A model generated the notes under the pieces. That model ran no database searches. It saw nothing but the letters and a program-made list of their open reading frames with translations, and was not told where the DNA came from. DNA of 56,306 bases from contig VFFS01000067.1 in the NCBI GenBank assembly GCA_009392815.1, positions 1 to 56,306 on the forward strand, read 5' to 3'. Origin of the DNA: SAR202 cluster bacterium. GTDB lineage: Bacteria > Chloroflexota > Dehalococcoidia > Lucifugimonadales > UBA826. Shown here one piece after another: positions 46,112 to 54,774 of the stretch. The stretch's first letter is position 1; every line of letters starts with the position of its first letter. The position numbers and the translations under genes were made by a program.

Positions 46112-48367
46112 TTAGTGAGCATCCCCACTGGTGAGCTCTATAACATGATTATGCTCATCTCTTGGGAACTCGGGAACAGTGTTCTCGAATTTAGGCACTC
46201 TTACCCACTCTCCCGTAGGAGTCACACTAACCTTATTCGCCGCCCATGCAAGTGAACCGGTGGCCTGATCATGCACAGCATCGAGGATTGCCAGCACGTT
46301 CCCACCTCTTCCGGCAGAGTATCTTCCACCATCCCTGTGTCCTTGGCCGAACGGAATCGATACGGCGTCCGGAGGAGTAGCTGGGTTAGGCATTGCGAGT
46401 GCCGTTATACTGCGACCCGAAGCACTAACAGTGACCACGTCACCTTCCTTAATTCCTCTGTCTTCGGCTACCTTATGGTTTATCTCAACCCACGTTTGCC
46501 ATGTCGCGGTCGATATGGGATCGGGCATCGCCTGCATCCAAGGTAAGGAAGCATTCCTACCATCTAGAAGAGATGCAGAAGCAAAAGGCATAAGAGTAAA
46601 TTCTCCGCTTCCACTGATTACCGGAGAGGACACCCCATCAAGCCTAGCGGGCTCTGCTGTATTTGGTCCCTTCGCATTCACATCCCACCAGCCTCCTCGC
46701 TGCAATACCCCATTCCAAAATGACTCAAAAGATGAGGCGTTAATGGAACCTCTACCAAGTCCATATAACTCCCTCGCACTCTCCCTAATCACATCCTTGA
46801 AAGTCTCCCCGTTTAAGCCAAGATCCATCTCCATCACTTGTGAAGCAGCCAGGAGAACGTCAGCGAACCCTTTGGTACCGAGATTCTCCCCTCGATCTTC
46901 GAAAAATGGCCTGACAACAGGCTGCTGGAAACCCACTACTTCATAGCCGACACCGGCTAGGGGAACATCTGTACCCCAATCTTCCAAATAATGGTGCTCA
47001 GGAAGAATCAAATCAGCCATGCTAGTTGTATCGTCCATCATGCCACCGAAGCTGACTATCATTGGAACACTAGCAGATCTTCCTTTGAAACCAGCGATGT
47101 CAGGAAGACCATAGAAAAGGTCAGCCCCCCGCACCATGAGCACCTTCACAGCTCCAGCCTGCATATCCTCGGTAAGTCTTTGAAATTCCGCAAACGAGTT
47201 ACCAGCCGGAGCGGCTGCCAAACCATCAACTGGGGAGTCAGGATTTAGGATCACTCCACCCTTCTTCCCAATATTACCTGCCACGTGATTCAGCGAGAAC
47301 ACTGCCTTGACAGCAGAGTACCCGTTTGAATGTGCAGCAGCAGATCCGCCTCCAATAGCAAGAGGATGGTCACTATGAGTAAAATCTTCCGCCACATGAG
47401 TTATTGTCTCGGCACTAACTCCCACTTGCTGAGCAACATTCTCTGGGCTGTATGTTGACAACCAATCAGAATCCCCTCCGGTCAAGGCATTAACCACATC
47501 GTCACTCACATGACCCATAGATACAGCATGCTGAATAACCGACAAGGCAAACATGCCCTCAGTTCCAGGGTTAACTCTGATCCATTCGTCAGCATTTGCG
47601 GCCGTAGCCGAGAATCTCGAATCTACATGAACCATCTTCCCACGGTGATCATGGCCTTGCCTGAATTCGCCATACCCTCTTGAATAACGTGTTGGGGAAA
47701 CCCATGTGCTAAGAAAATCAGCTCCGAATGACAGCAAATAATCCGAATTTTCTATGTCGAAGTCTGGCATAGCATTCTGGCCAAAAACGTCAGAGACTAC
47801 TTTTCTAACCACACTGGTTTCTAAAGGTTCATACGTAAACCGGCGGGCACCGAATGTGCTAGCAAATTTATCAGCGACCAGACCATGGTGAGCTCCAATC
47901 GGATTTGTTACCAGAACAGCTTGTCCTTCATCTCCAGAATCCTGCAGATTCTGTAATTCGTTAGTCAGACGAGCAATCGCGTCTTCCCAACTAATTTCCC
48001 TGTACTCTCCCGATCCTCGTGGTCCAGTTCTGACCAAAGGAGCACTTATCCTGTCTGGATGGTACAAGCCCTGAAGCCCCGCCTCACAGCGAGGTCCATG
48101 TTTGCCCATGTTGATTGGGTAATCACTATTCCCCTCTATCTTTTTCGCCCTACCTTCCATAACCCGCACAACGATCCCTTCGCAGGTATCACATTGTCGA
48201 CAAGAAGTTGCGTACCAGTTGTCTATGCCAGTGACCAGGTCCTCTGGCATTTCAATAGGTGAGTCTATGAGAAGCTCTTTTTCAGGAATGCCACAGGCCT
48301 GGAAGAAGACGGCAGCACCTGCTGACCCGCCCATTAATGTTAAAAATTGTCTTCTAGTAAGAGCCAT
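46112..48367 (-). CDS. actB: Alternative complex III molybdopterin-oxidoreductase-fold subunit (ActB1-type)
   Basis: A 751-aa member of the molybdopterin oxidoreductase fold. It begins with the Tat-like TRRQFLTLMGG and a lipobox-like Cys25 (FFQAC), so it is exported or anchored. The Cys cluster CRQCDTC with a later GPRCEAG remains, and EGNSDYPINMG and a C-terminal molybdopterin-dinucleotide-type domain (GDVVTVSASGRS) follow. In characterised ActB the B1 half has lost its cofactor; whether this one binds molybdenum is not decidable. The protein ends without the ferredoxin domain, which is the next gene. Confidence 0.87.
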   Translation of the reverse strand: MALTRRQFLTLMGGSAGAAVFFQACGIPEKELLIDSPIEMPEDLVTGIDNWYATSCRQCDTCEGIVVRVMEGRAKKIEGNSDYPINMGKHGPRCEAGLQGLYHPDRISAPLVRTGPRGSGEYREISWEDAIARLTNELQNLQDSGDEGQAVLVTNPIGAHHGLVADKFASTFGARRFTYEPLETSVVRKVVSDVFGQNAMPDFDIENSDYLLSFGADFLSTWVSPTRYSRGYGEFRQGHDHRGKMVHVDSRFSATAANADEWIRVNPGTEGMFALSVIQHAVSMGHVSDDVVNALTGGDSDWLSTYSPENVAQQVGVSAETITHVAEDFTHSDHPLAIGGGSAAAHSNGYSAVKAVFSLNHVAGNIGKKGGVILNPDSPVDGLAAAPAGNSFAEFQRLTEDMQAGAVKVLMVRGADLFYGLPDIAGFKGRSASVPMIVSFGGMMDDTTSMADLILPEHHYLEDWGTDVPLAGVGYEVVGFQQPVVRPFFEDRGENLGTKGFADVLLAASQVMEMDLGLNGETFKDVIRESARELYGLGRGSINASSFESFWNGVLQRGGWWDVNAKGPNTAEPARLDGVSSPVISGSGEFTLMPFASASLLDGRNASLPWMQAMPDPISTATWQTWVEINHKVAEDRGIKEGDVVTVSASGRSITALAMPNPATPPDAVSIPFGQGHRDGGRYSAGRGGNVLAILDAVHDQATGSLAWAANKVSVTPTGEWVRVPKFENTVPEFPRDEHNHVIELTSGDAH

Positions 48368-48377
48368 CCATTAGCCT

Positions 48378-48983
48378 TTAGTAATGACAGGTGACGCAGT
48401 CAGTAGGAGCGGAGTTTTCTTTATGACAACTCACACAATCTCCCATCTTGAGCGTTTCAACCTGTTTAACTTTCTCCATCTCTTTTACGTCGCCATGACA
48501 AGTCTGGCATACCTGACTAGTTTCTATTCCCTCTTTCTCTGTGAAGTACCTGATATGAGCCTCATGAACAAAGTGGACATGATCAGGCACCCTATGCACC
48601 CTCACCCAATGAATACTTCTCCCATCCTCATAAAGTGAGCGCATCTTTTCTATCTCATCCAAGTCGTCGCCTACAGCACTATGACACGTCATGCATAACC
48701 CTGTGGCAGGGACGGATGCCGCAGCCTCTTTTTCGACGTTCCGGTGGCAAAACGTACAGTCCATACCTAGTTCCTGGACATGCGTGGTATGAGGAAATGC
48801 TATTGGTTGCTCTGGACCCTCACTGCGGGCAAACACTACCGGTTGCCCTAGCCAAGCAGAGATGTGAAAAGTGAGTCCCAAGACGACCAGAACAAATACC
48901 CCAAGGGCGACAACGCCCAGCACGCCCAGCTTTACTAGCTGTCCGCCTGTAGGCCTTTTCGGCTGAAAATCACCTGGTATCAA
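48378..48983 (-). CDS. actA: Alternative complex III pentaheme cytochrome c subunit ActA
   Basis: A 201-aa cytochrome anchored by one N-terminal helix (about 18-44). Five CxxCH sites: CTFCH (76-80), CMTCH (97-101), CQTCH (159-163), CVSCH (183-187) and CVTCH (196-200). This is the expected heme count for ActA. The start is TTG with a weak ribosome site. It lies 70 bases after the small membrane-protein gene and 10 before the ActB1 gene. Confidence 0.92.
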   Translation of the reverse strand: MIPGDFQPKRPTGGQLVKLGVLGVVALGVFVLVVLGLTFHISAWLGQPVVFARSEGPEQPIAFPHTTHVQELGMDCTFCHRNVEKEAAASVPATGLCMTCHSAVGDDLDEIEKMRSLYEDGRSIHWVRVHRVPDHVHFVHEAHIRYFTEKEGIETSQVCQTCHGDVKEMEKVKQVETLKMGDCVSCHKENSAPTDCVTCHY

Positions 48984-49053
48984 TCTATCTATACAACCTT
49001 ATTTCATACTCAGGGCTAACGTGTGTAGCCTATTAGCCGGGTTAGTCACGCTC

Positions 49054-49347
49054 TTAAATCCAAAACTCGGGGTAAATCAACTTAATGGCCGCCCTTCCAC
49101 CTTGGAAGGCTGTTAATACGAAGTAAATAGCAGCGACAAAAGCCACAACAGAGACTCCGTAAAATGGAACACGCACTTTGTTCAGGGAACTGGATATATG
49201 CTGGGATTTTATCAGCGATGGAATCGCATTGTGGCCGATCAGCATATTTGAAGCGAATATGACCATACATATGACGAACAGCCATATGTTTGTCACGAAC
49301 GTGCTTATATGCTGCCAACCTTCGACGCTTATGTAATTCGGATCCAT
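49054..49347 (-). CDS. Small two-helix membrane protein, first gene of the complex III operon
   Basis: A 97-aa protein with two membrane segments (about residues 16-37 and 62-84) separated by a basic loop; C-terminus KLIYPEFWI. I do not recognise a family. It lies between the predicted operon promoter and actA on the same strand, so it is likely an accessory or small structural subunit of alternative complex III, comparable in position but not shown to be homologous to small extra subunits in some complexes. A TTG at 49356 is an alternative start. Confidence 0.6.
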   Translation of the reverse strand: MDPNYISVEGWQHISTFVTNIWLFVICMVIFASNMLIGHNAIPSLIKSQHISSSLNKVRVPFYGVSVVAFVAAIYFVLTAFQGGRAAIKLIYPEFWI

Positions 49348-49355
49348 TTCAAACA

Positions 49356-49380
49356 ATTTTTTGGGTCCCCAAACAAAAAA
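49356..49380 (-). repeat. Inverted repeat in the leader of the complex III operon
   Basis: Minus-strand TTTGGGGACCCAAA flanked by T and A runs, immediately before the first gene. It may form a short hairpin near the ribosome site or be an operator. Confidence 0.35.
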
Positions 49381-49427
49381 TTACGGCTAAGGCACCTCAC
49401 CAAAATGAACTCCTCAACCGGGTGAAA

Positions 49428-49456
49428 ATTATCACATTCACATTTTGGAGTGTCAA
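49428..49456 (-). promoter_or_regulatory. Promoter of the alternative complex III operon
   Basis: Minus strand: perfect -35 TTGACA (49451-49456), 17-base spacer, -10 GATAAT (49428-49433; five of six). It lies about 80 bases before the small membrane-protein gene and points at the operon. Confidence 0.72.
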
Positions 49457-49548
49457 GCGCCTAGAAAGTCTTCAATTAGCCTATCTACAAACCAGCGTTA
49501 CAAAGACACCAATGACTGAAGTATATCTCAGCTCCAAAGCATTGATGT

Positions 49549-49577
49549 TTGTAACAACTACAGACCTGCCATAAAAT
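49549..49577 (+). promoter_or_regulatory. Promoter of the HpcH-SDR-dehydratase-MFS operon
   Basis: Plus strand: -35 TTGTAA (49549-49554), 17-base spacer, -10 TAAAAT (49572-49577). It leaves a leader of about 45 bases to the aldolase ATG, where AAGGAG lies. Confidence 0.55.
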
Positions 49578-49628
49578 CGCCAGCAAGCCTCAAACATAAG
49601 GCATGACACGTCAAGGAGACTGAGAATA

Positions 49629-50369
49629 ATGGTCACACAGAGAACTAACAATGTTGTTGAAAAAATGAATAAAGGCGAAAAGGCCTACGGCATGAACATG
49701 ATATTTCCCTCCACCACTATTGTTGAACTGGCTGGAAGAGCGGGTTTTGACTTCGTTACTTTTGACAGCGAGCACGGACCATTCACGATAGACATACTGG
49801 ATGATTTGTGCCGAATCGCTGACATGGCAGGATTAACACCTTTTGCACGAGTTCCCAATATAGAAGACTCGACTATCTTGAGATTCTTGGATAGAGGTAT
49901 TATGGGGATAACAGGACCCCACATAGTGGATGGCGCTAGAGCAGAACAACTTGCTGCTGCTGCAAGATATGTCCCACGCGGAAGACGTAGTTTTGGATCA
50001 GGCAGAGGTGCCTACTTCGGCGGTCCTCCAAGTGGAGAAAACTATATGAATCACATGAATGATCATATTTTGGTGACTGCTCAGCTAGAAGATGTACAAG
50101 TTTTGGACAACTTGGACGACATATTTTCCGTAGACGGGATTGACCTTTATGCTTCTGGTGCTCAAGATATCGCCCAATCCATGGGTCTCCCAGGTCAACC
50201 CACCCATCCGGATGTATTAGCATTTGAAAAGGAAGTGAGAAAACAAGTAGAAGCTGCCGGGAAAAAAATGGCTGATGAAGTAATGCCTTCAGCTAGAGCA
50301 GTCTCAATATTCTTAGAAGGGTCAAAGGCCTACCTTGACGCACAAAGGGGGAATAGGTATTCGGTCTGA
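49629..50369 (+). CDS. HpcH/HpaI-family aldolase (2-keto-3-deoxy acid aldolase-like)
   Basis: A 246-aa class II aldolase. DFVTFDSEHGPF supplies the Asp/His that activates the donor, FARVPN the substrate Arg, VTAQLED the metal Glu and LYASGAQDIAQSMG the metal Asp of the family. Relatives include 2-keto-3-deoxy-L-rhamnonate aldolase and 4-hydroxy-2-oxoheptanedioate aldolase, which release pyruvate. With the dehydratase two genes downstream, cleavage of a 2-keto-3-deoxy sugar acid is the likely job. First gene of its operon. Confidence 0.85.
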   Translation: MVTQRTNNVVEKMNKGEKAYGMNMIFPSTTIVELAGRAGFDFVTFDSEHGPFTIDILDDLCRIADMAGLTPFARVPNIEDSTILRFLDRGIMGITGPHIVDGARAEQLAAAARYVPRGRRSFGSGRGAYFGGPPSGENYMNHMNDHILVTAQLEDVQVLDNLDDIFSVDGIDLYASGAQDIAQSMGLPGQPTHPDVLAFEKEVRKQVEAAGKKMADEVMPSARAVSIFLEGSKAYLDAQRGNRYSV

Positions 50370-50400
50370 ATTATTCATCATCTGAACGAGAGGGTTAATC

Positions 50401-51162
50401 ATGGGTAGACTTGAAGGCAAAGTAGCACTTATAAGCGGCGGAGCAAAAGGAATGGGTGAGGTAGAGGCTCGCATGTTTGCTGAACAGGGAGCCTCCGTAG
50501 TAATAGCAGACATACTCGACGATACGGGAGAAGCCCTAGCATCGGAACTCTCGTCAATCTCGAATAATGCGAGATGTATATACACCCACCTAGACGTGAG
50601 ACATATGACTGAATGGAATGCAGCCATCGAAACTACCATAGATACATTTGGGCAACTAGATATTTTGGTTAACAATGCCGGTGTCACATCCCGAATGATG
50701 CTACTCGACACTCCCGAAGAAGACTGGGACCGGGTACTTGATATCAATTCCAAAGGTACTTTCTTAGGAATAAAGGCAGCAATCCCAGCAATGAGAATAT
50801 CCGGTGGGGGTTCTATAGTGAATATCTCTTCTCAAATGGGACTTGTCGGAGGTGACTTCAGCAGCCCTCAGTATCAAGCTTCAAAAGGAGCTGTTCGACT
50901 CTTAACTAAGTCGGTGGCCATTCAATACGCAGCAGAAAATATTAGATGCAATTCAGTTCATCCTGCACCAATTGAGACAGATATGACAGCGGGTATGCGG
51001 GCTGACAAAGAAAAATTCGCGGATATGACCAGAAGGATCCCCATGGGTCGTTATGGGAAACCGGAGGAGGTTGCATATGCAGTTGTTTATCTCGCCTCAG
51101 ACGAGTCTTCTTTCGTAACAGGCAGCGAATTAGTAGTCGATGGCGGATGGACAGCCCAATAA
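50401..51162 (+). CDS. Short-chain dehydrogenase/reductase
   Basis: Classical SDR of 253 aa. The cofactor loop is ISGGAKGMGEVEA, followed by NNAGVTSRM, an active-site Ser in IVNISSQMG and the YQASKGA (YxxxK) pair; it ends in SELVVDGGWTAQ. An Asp after the second strand (IADILDD) favours NAD over NADP. In the context of a sugar-acid dehydratase and an aldolase it may oxidise a hydroxyl of the 2-keto-3-deoxy intermediate or the starting sugar. GAGGG lies six bases before the ATG. Confidence 0.9.
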   Translation: MGRLEGKVALISGGAKGMGEVEARMFAEQGASVVIADILDDTGEALASELSSISNNARCIYTHLDVRHMTEWNAAIETTIDTFGQLDILVNNAGVTSRMMLLDTPEEDWDRVLDINSKGTFLGIKAAIPAMRISGGGSIVNISSQMGLVGGDFSSPQYQASKGAVRLLTKSVAIQYAAENIRCNSVHPAPIETDMTAGMRADKEKFADMTRRIPMGRYGKPEEVAYAVVYLASDESSFVTGSELVVDGGWTAQ

Positions 51163-51213
51163 TTAATAAAAAATTTGAAAATATAAAGAGTCCCATTTAA
51201 TAGGAGCATCCCC

Positions 51214-52365
51214 TTGAAAATTACTGACATTCGTTACCACTTAATACATCCGGGTAGAGGAAAAAACCTATGTTTTGTCAGGATCGACACCGATGAAGGT
51301 ATTCATGGTTGGGGTGAATGCTACACTCAGGCGGACAGAGACGTTCAAATAACTGCCCACATCGATATGCTGAAAAGGTATCTTGTAGGAAGAGATCCTA
51401 CAAACATAAAGCATTTTATGCAGATGGTGTATGACGATTTTGCAGGGCGACGGGGAGCTATGGACTTATGGTGTGCAGTGAGTGGCTTGGAACACGCTAT
51501 GTGGGACATCTTGGGAAAGGTATCTGGACAACCAGTATACAAACTTCTAGGCGGACCAGTAAGAGATAAAATACGCGTCTACGCAAACGGATGGGGCGGC
51601 GGTGGTTGGGACTCCGCAGACTTGGCCGATAGGGCCTCTCAAATCGTTGAAAGTGGCTTCACAGCTTTAAAATTCGATCCCATACCGGGTCCCTGGAGAA
51701 CTTTTGTAAGTAAGGAGATAGAGAGGCAATCGATTGAGAATGTCCGTGCGGTCAGGCAAGCGGTTGGAAAAGATGTCGACATTCTTGTTGAAATGCATAG
51801 ACGACTAGCACCTATGCATGCTGTGAAAATCGCACAAGGAATAGAAGAATATGAACCCTTCTGGTACGAAGAACCAGTACTTGCAGAAAATATAGACGCT
51901 CTTGCCTCCGCAAAACAGAATATCAACATTCCTGTGGTTACCGGGGAGGAGTTATATACGAAATTTGAATTCCGGGAGGTTTTTGAAAAACAAGCAGCCG
52001 ATATCATAAACCCGGATGTCTGTAATGTTGGAGGCATACTCGAGTTAAAGGAAATTGCTGCTATGGCCGAGCCATATTTTGTAGTAGTATCCCCTCACAA
52101 CTACAACAGTACTACGCTCGGGCTTGCAGCTACAATAAATGCGTCTGCTACTATGCCAAACTTCCTTATAACCGAATACTTCGTAAATTTTGAAGATCTC
52201 GGCAGAGATATTGCTACTACACCCTTCAAAGTTGAAAACGGATACATCAATCTTCCAGAAACCCCAGGTTTGGGTATTGATCTAGATGAAGAATCCCTCG
52301 CAAAATATCCATACCAAGAATTTCCCAAAAGGAACATTCGTGAATACGGAGAAGAGGGCCCCTAA
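51214..52365 (+). CDS. Enolase-superfamily dehydratase (galactonate dehydratase-like)
   Basis: A 383-aa member with a complete active site. The second strand has ALKFDPIPG (KxD), then VEMHRRLAP, the metal Glu in WYEEPV, a second Glu in TGEELYTKFEF, and Asp and His in NPDVCNVGG and SPHNYNSTT. This set matches D-galactonate/gluconate-type dehydratases. TTG start with AGGAG at good spacing. It would produce the 2-keto-3-deoxy acid used by the aldolase in the same operon. Confidence 0.85.
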   Translation: MKITDIRYHLIHPGRGKNLCFVRIDTDEGIHGWGECYTQADRDVQITAHIDMLKRYLVGRDPTNIKHFMQMVYDDFAGRRGAMDLWCAVSGLEHAMWDILGKVSGQPVYKLLGGPVRDKIRVYANGWGGGGWDSADLADRASQIVESGFTALKFDPIPGPWRTFVSKEIERQSIENVRAVRQAVGKDVDILVEMHRRLAPMHAVKIAQGIEEYEPFWYEEPVLAENIDALASAKQNINIPVVTGEELYTKFEFREVFEKQAADIINPDVCNVGGILELKEIAAMAEPYFVVVSPHNYNSTTLGLAATINASATMPNFLITEYFVNFEDLGRDIATTPFKVENGYINLPETPGLGIDLDEESLAKYPYQEFPKRNIREYGEEGP

Positions 52366-52382
52366 GTACAGGGCAAGACATA

Positions 52383-53594
52383 TTGAAGGAAAATCAAGAA
52401 ATAAAACCTAGATCTATTCCACCACGTAGAGTACTTCTATTCGGTTCAACTACACACATCTTAAGCGATTTATTTTTCGCCCTACTAATACCCCTATTAC
52501 CGACCATTAAAAACGACCTGCAACTTAGTTATACAGAAATTGGTATATTGCGATCTGCCTTTAGTGGAGCCTCAGCAGTTCTCCAGATTCCCGCTGGTTT
52601 TTTGGCCGAACATATCGGTGAGTTCTGGATGTTACTAGGAGGAAACGCTTGGGTCTCAATAGGTTTAATTGGAATGGCTATAATGCCAGGTTTCTGGTCA
52701 CTTATTTCTATGACCATTATCGGAGGCTTAGGAGGGGGAACACAGCACCCTCTCGCCTCAAGTATGGTGTCCCGGGCCTACGAGTCTTCCGGAAGGTCAT
52801 CAGCAGTTGGAACAGTAAATTTTGCTGGAGATTTGGGCAAAATGCTCGCGCCCGCAGCTGCCGCGGGACTTCTGCTATTAGGCACATGGCGTACCTCCCT
52901 GTGGATAGTAGGTGCTCTCGGTCTTTTCTTCATGGCCGTAGGAATCCCATTTAAGAGCAAGTTAGACCTAGGGAAACCTATACAGCAAGTTACATCATCG
53001 ACTTCGTCTGCTGAACAGAACAGGTCTGAGTCAAAGTTATCAGGGTTTATCGTTTTAACTGTTCTAGGAATACTAGACAACGCCGTCAGAAATGGAACGC
53101 TAATATTATTTCCTTTCATACTGATTGAAAGAGGTATGACGGACGGTCAAATTACCTTAATGCTATTCTTGCTCTTCTCTGGAGGAGCAGCGGGAAAATT
53201 CGTATGTGGATGGTTGGATGAGAGAGTAGGAACCATCCCATTGATATGGCTAACAAAGGGAATTACTGCCGCTCTTCTAATATTGACCTTGTCGGCCCCA
53301 GCTATTTCACTGTGGCCTCTAGCCTTAATTCTCGGTGTTGGATTGAACGGTACATCAAGTGTTCTTTATGCGACTGTTGCTAAATTTATACCGGCACAAC
53401 GACGAGCACGTTATTACGGTTATTTCTACACCACGAACGAGATAGGTACGGTCGGGGCACCTCTGGCATATGGTTTTATCGCAGATCAGATGGGTTTAAA
53501 AATGTCGATCCTTATAATGGGGATTGTGACATCGTTAATCCTGCCAGCGAGCCTGGCCCTTTCCAAGCATTTGAAGCAGGAATCAAAACTTTAG
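52383..53594 (+). CDS. MFS transporter, fosmidomycin-resistance (Fsr)-like
   Basis: A 403-aa twelve-helix carrier. It has the Fsr-like start HILSDLFFALLIPLLPTI and GILRSAFSGASAVLQIPAG, and GGTQHPLASSM. Fsr-like proteins include drug exporters, but being the last gene of a sugar-acid operon suggests uptake or efflux of the pathway substrate. TTG start at 52383, 17 bases after the dehydratase gene; a clear terminator follows. Confidence 0.82.
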   Translation: MKENQEIKPRSIPPRRVLLFGSTTHILSDLFFALLIPLLPTIKNDLQLSYTEIGILRSAFSGASAVLQIPAGFLAEHIGEFWMLLGGNAWVSIGLIGMAIMPGFWSLISMTIIGGLGGGTQHPLASSMVSRAYESSGRSSAVGTVNFAGDLGKMLAPAAAAGLLLLGTWRTSLWIVGALGLFFMAVGIPFKSKLDLGKPIQQVTSSTSSAEQNRSESKLSGFIVLTVLGILDNAVRNGTLILFPFILIERGMTDGQITLMLFLLFSGGAAGKFVCGWLDERVGTIPLIWLTKGITAALLILTLSAPAISLWPLALILGVGLNGTSSVLYATVAKFIPAQRRARYYGYFYTTNEIGTVGAPLAYGFIADQMGLKMSILIMGIVTSLILPASLALSKHLKQESKL

Positions 53595-53615
53595 TTATTT
53601 TTGGTTCCTTGACCC

Positions 53616-53640
53616 ACTAGCGGGGAGCGTGCTAGTTTTT
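53616..53640 (+). terminator. Rho-independent terminator after the MFS gene
   Basis: Perfect six-pair stem ACTAGC/GCTAGT with a nine-base loop followed by five T. It closes the HpcH-SDR-dehydratase-MFS operon. Confidence 0.8.
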
Positions 53641-53746
53641 CATGCAGAACATAGTTTGCTGTTCCAACTAAACTAATCCCAGCCTAATTCTTGACAATAT
53701 TCATAAAACGGGTACTGAGCTAAGGCTAATAATCGGTCAATAAGTC

Positions 53747-54688
53747 ATGACTATAATTGAAGAGCTCAAACCTGACTCCACTAGCAAGGAAACAATTCTT
53801 ACGATTGGCGTGTTTGATGGGGTCCATTTAGGTCACAGACACCTGATCTCTGAACTCACATCCAGAGCAAGCGCAACAAAAAGACGAGCTGGTGTAATTA
53901 CATTTCAAAACCATCCCGCCAGTGTAATAAACCCAGAATTTAAGCCCAACTTTATAACAAGCGTGACGGAAAGAGTGAATCTCCTCCATGATACCGGAGT
54001 GGACTTCGTAACTCCTATTTCATTTGACCATGAAGTTTCCAGGTTGACTGCCGAGAAATTCACACTCATTTTAGTAGAAATATTAAATATGTCAGGTTTG
54101 ATCGTAGGTCCGGACTTCCACATGGGCAAAAACAGGGATGCAGACGTTTCTAAACTCGCCGAGATAGGTGTCAGCCAGGGTTTTGAAGTCCGAGTTGTTG
54201 ATCAACAAAAAACTGATGAATTTCCGATTCGCAGCACTGCCATACGAAATCTGCTTTCTGAGGGTGACGTTCAATCCGCATCGGGAATGTTGGGAAGGTA
54301 CTACTCCACAGTGGGGGAAGTTATGCATGGATTAAAACGTGGACGCGACCTTGGCTTCCCCACATGCAATTTAATTCCGACCGTGGGAATGGCGATTCCA
54401 AAAGACGGCATATATGCCACATTCGCAAACATAGGCAACAAGAAATATATGGCGGCTACTAGTATTGGCACTCGCCCTACGTTTGATGAAGGCGGACGCA
54501 CGATCGAATCCTATATTCTGGACTTTGACCAGGATATATATGGCCAAACCATTAAACTCGACTTCATTAAACATCTCAGGGACGAAAAGGCCTTTGGTAC
54601 AGTCGACGACTTGATTCTCCAAATGAACAAGGATGTTGAAGAAACTCGAAATATTCTTAATGCATTGAACTCAACGCAGAGTTCGTAA
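53747..54688 (+). CDS. ribF: Bifunctional riboflavin kinase/FAD synthetase
   Basis: Makes FMN and FAD from riboflavin; 313 aa. The N-terminal nucleotidyltransferase domain has TIGVFDGVHLGHRHLI and the later FPIRSTAIRNLL. The C-terminal kinase domain has GLKRGRDLGFPTCNL and PTFDEGGRTIESYIL. A TTGACA occurs about 55 bases upstream without a good -10. No FMN riboswitch is seen. Confidence 0.95.
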   Translation: MTIIEELKPDSTSKETILTIGVFDGVHLGHRHLISELTSRASATKRRAGVITFQNHPASVINPEFKPNFITSVTERVNLLHDTGVDFVTPISFDHEVSRLTAEKFTLILVEILNMSGLIVGPDFHMGKNRDADVSKLAEIGVSQGFEVRVVDQQKTDEFPIRSTAIRNLLSEGDVQSASGMLGRYYSTVGEVMHGLKRGRDLGFPTCNLIPTVGMAIPKDGIYATFANIGNKKYMAATSIGTRPTFDEGGRTIESYILDFDQDIYGQTIKLDFIKHLRDEKAFGTVDDLILQMNKDVEETRNILNALNSTQSS

Positions 54689-54774
54689 AGTTATTGTCAC
54701 GTCTCGTTACCATTTTCTGGTACATTACTATTAGTTAGTAAATTTAGATTAAAGGTTGCTGGAGGAAACATCGC

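Noticed and set aside
53641-53746. FMN riboswitch or full promoter before ribF
   Set aside because: No FMN-box conserved blocks; TTGACA is present but the expected -10 position (TACTGA) matches poorly.
54689-54774. T-box leader before tyrS
   Set aside because: Only 86 bases, with no TGGnACCGCG-type motif, specifier loop or terminator.
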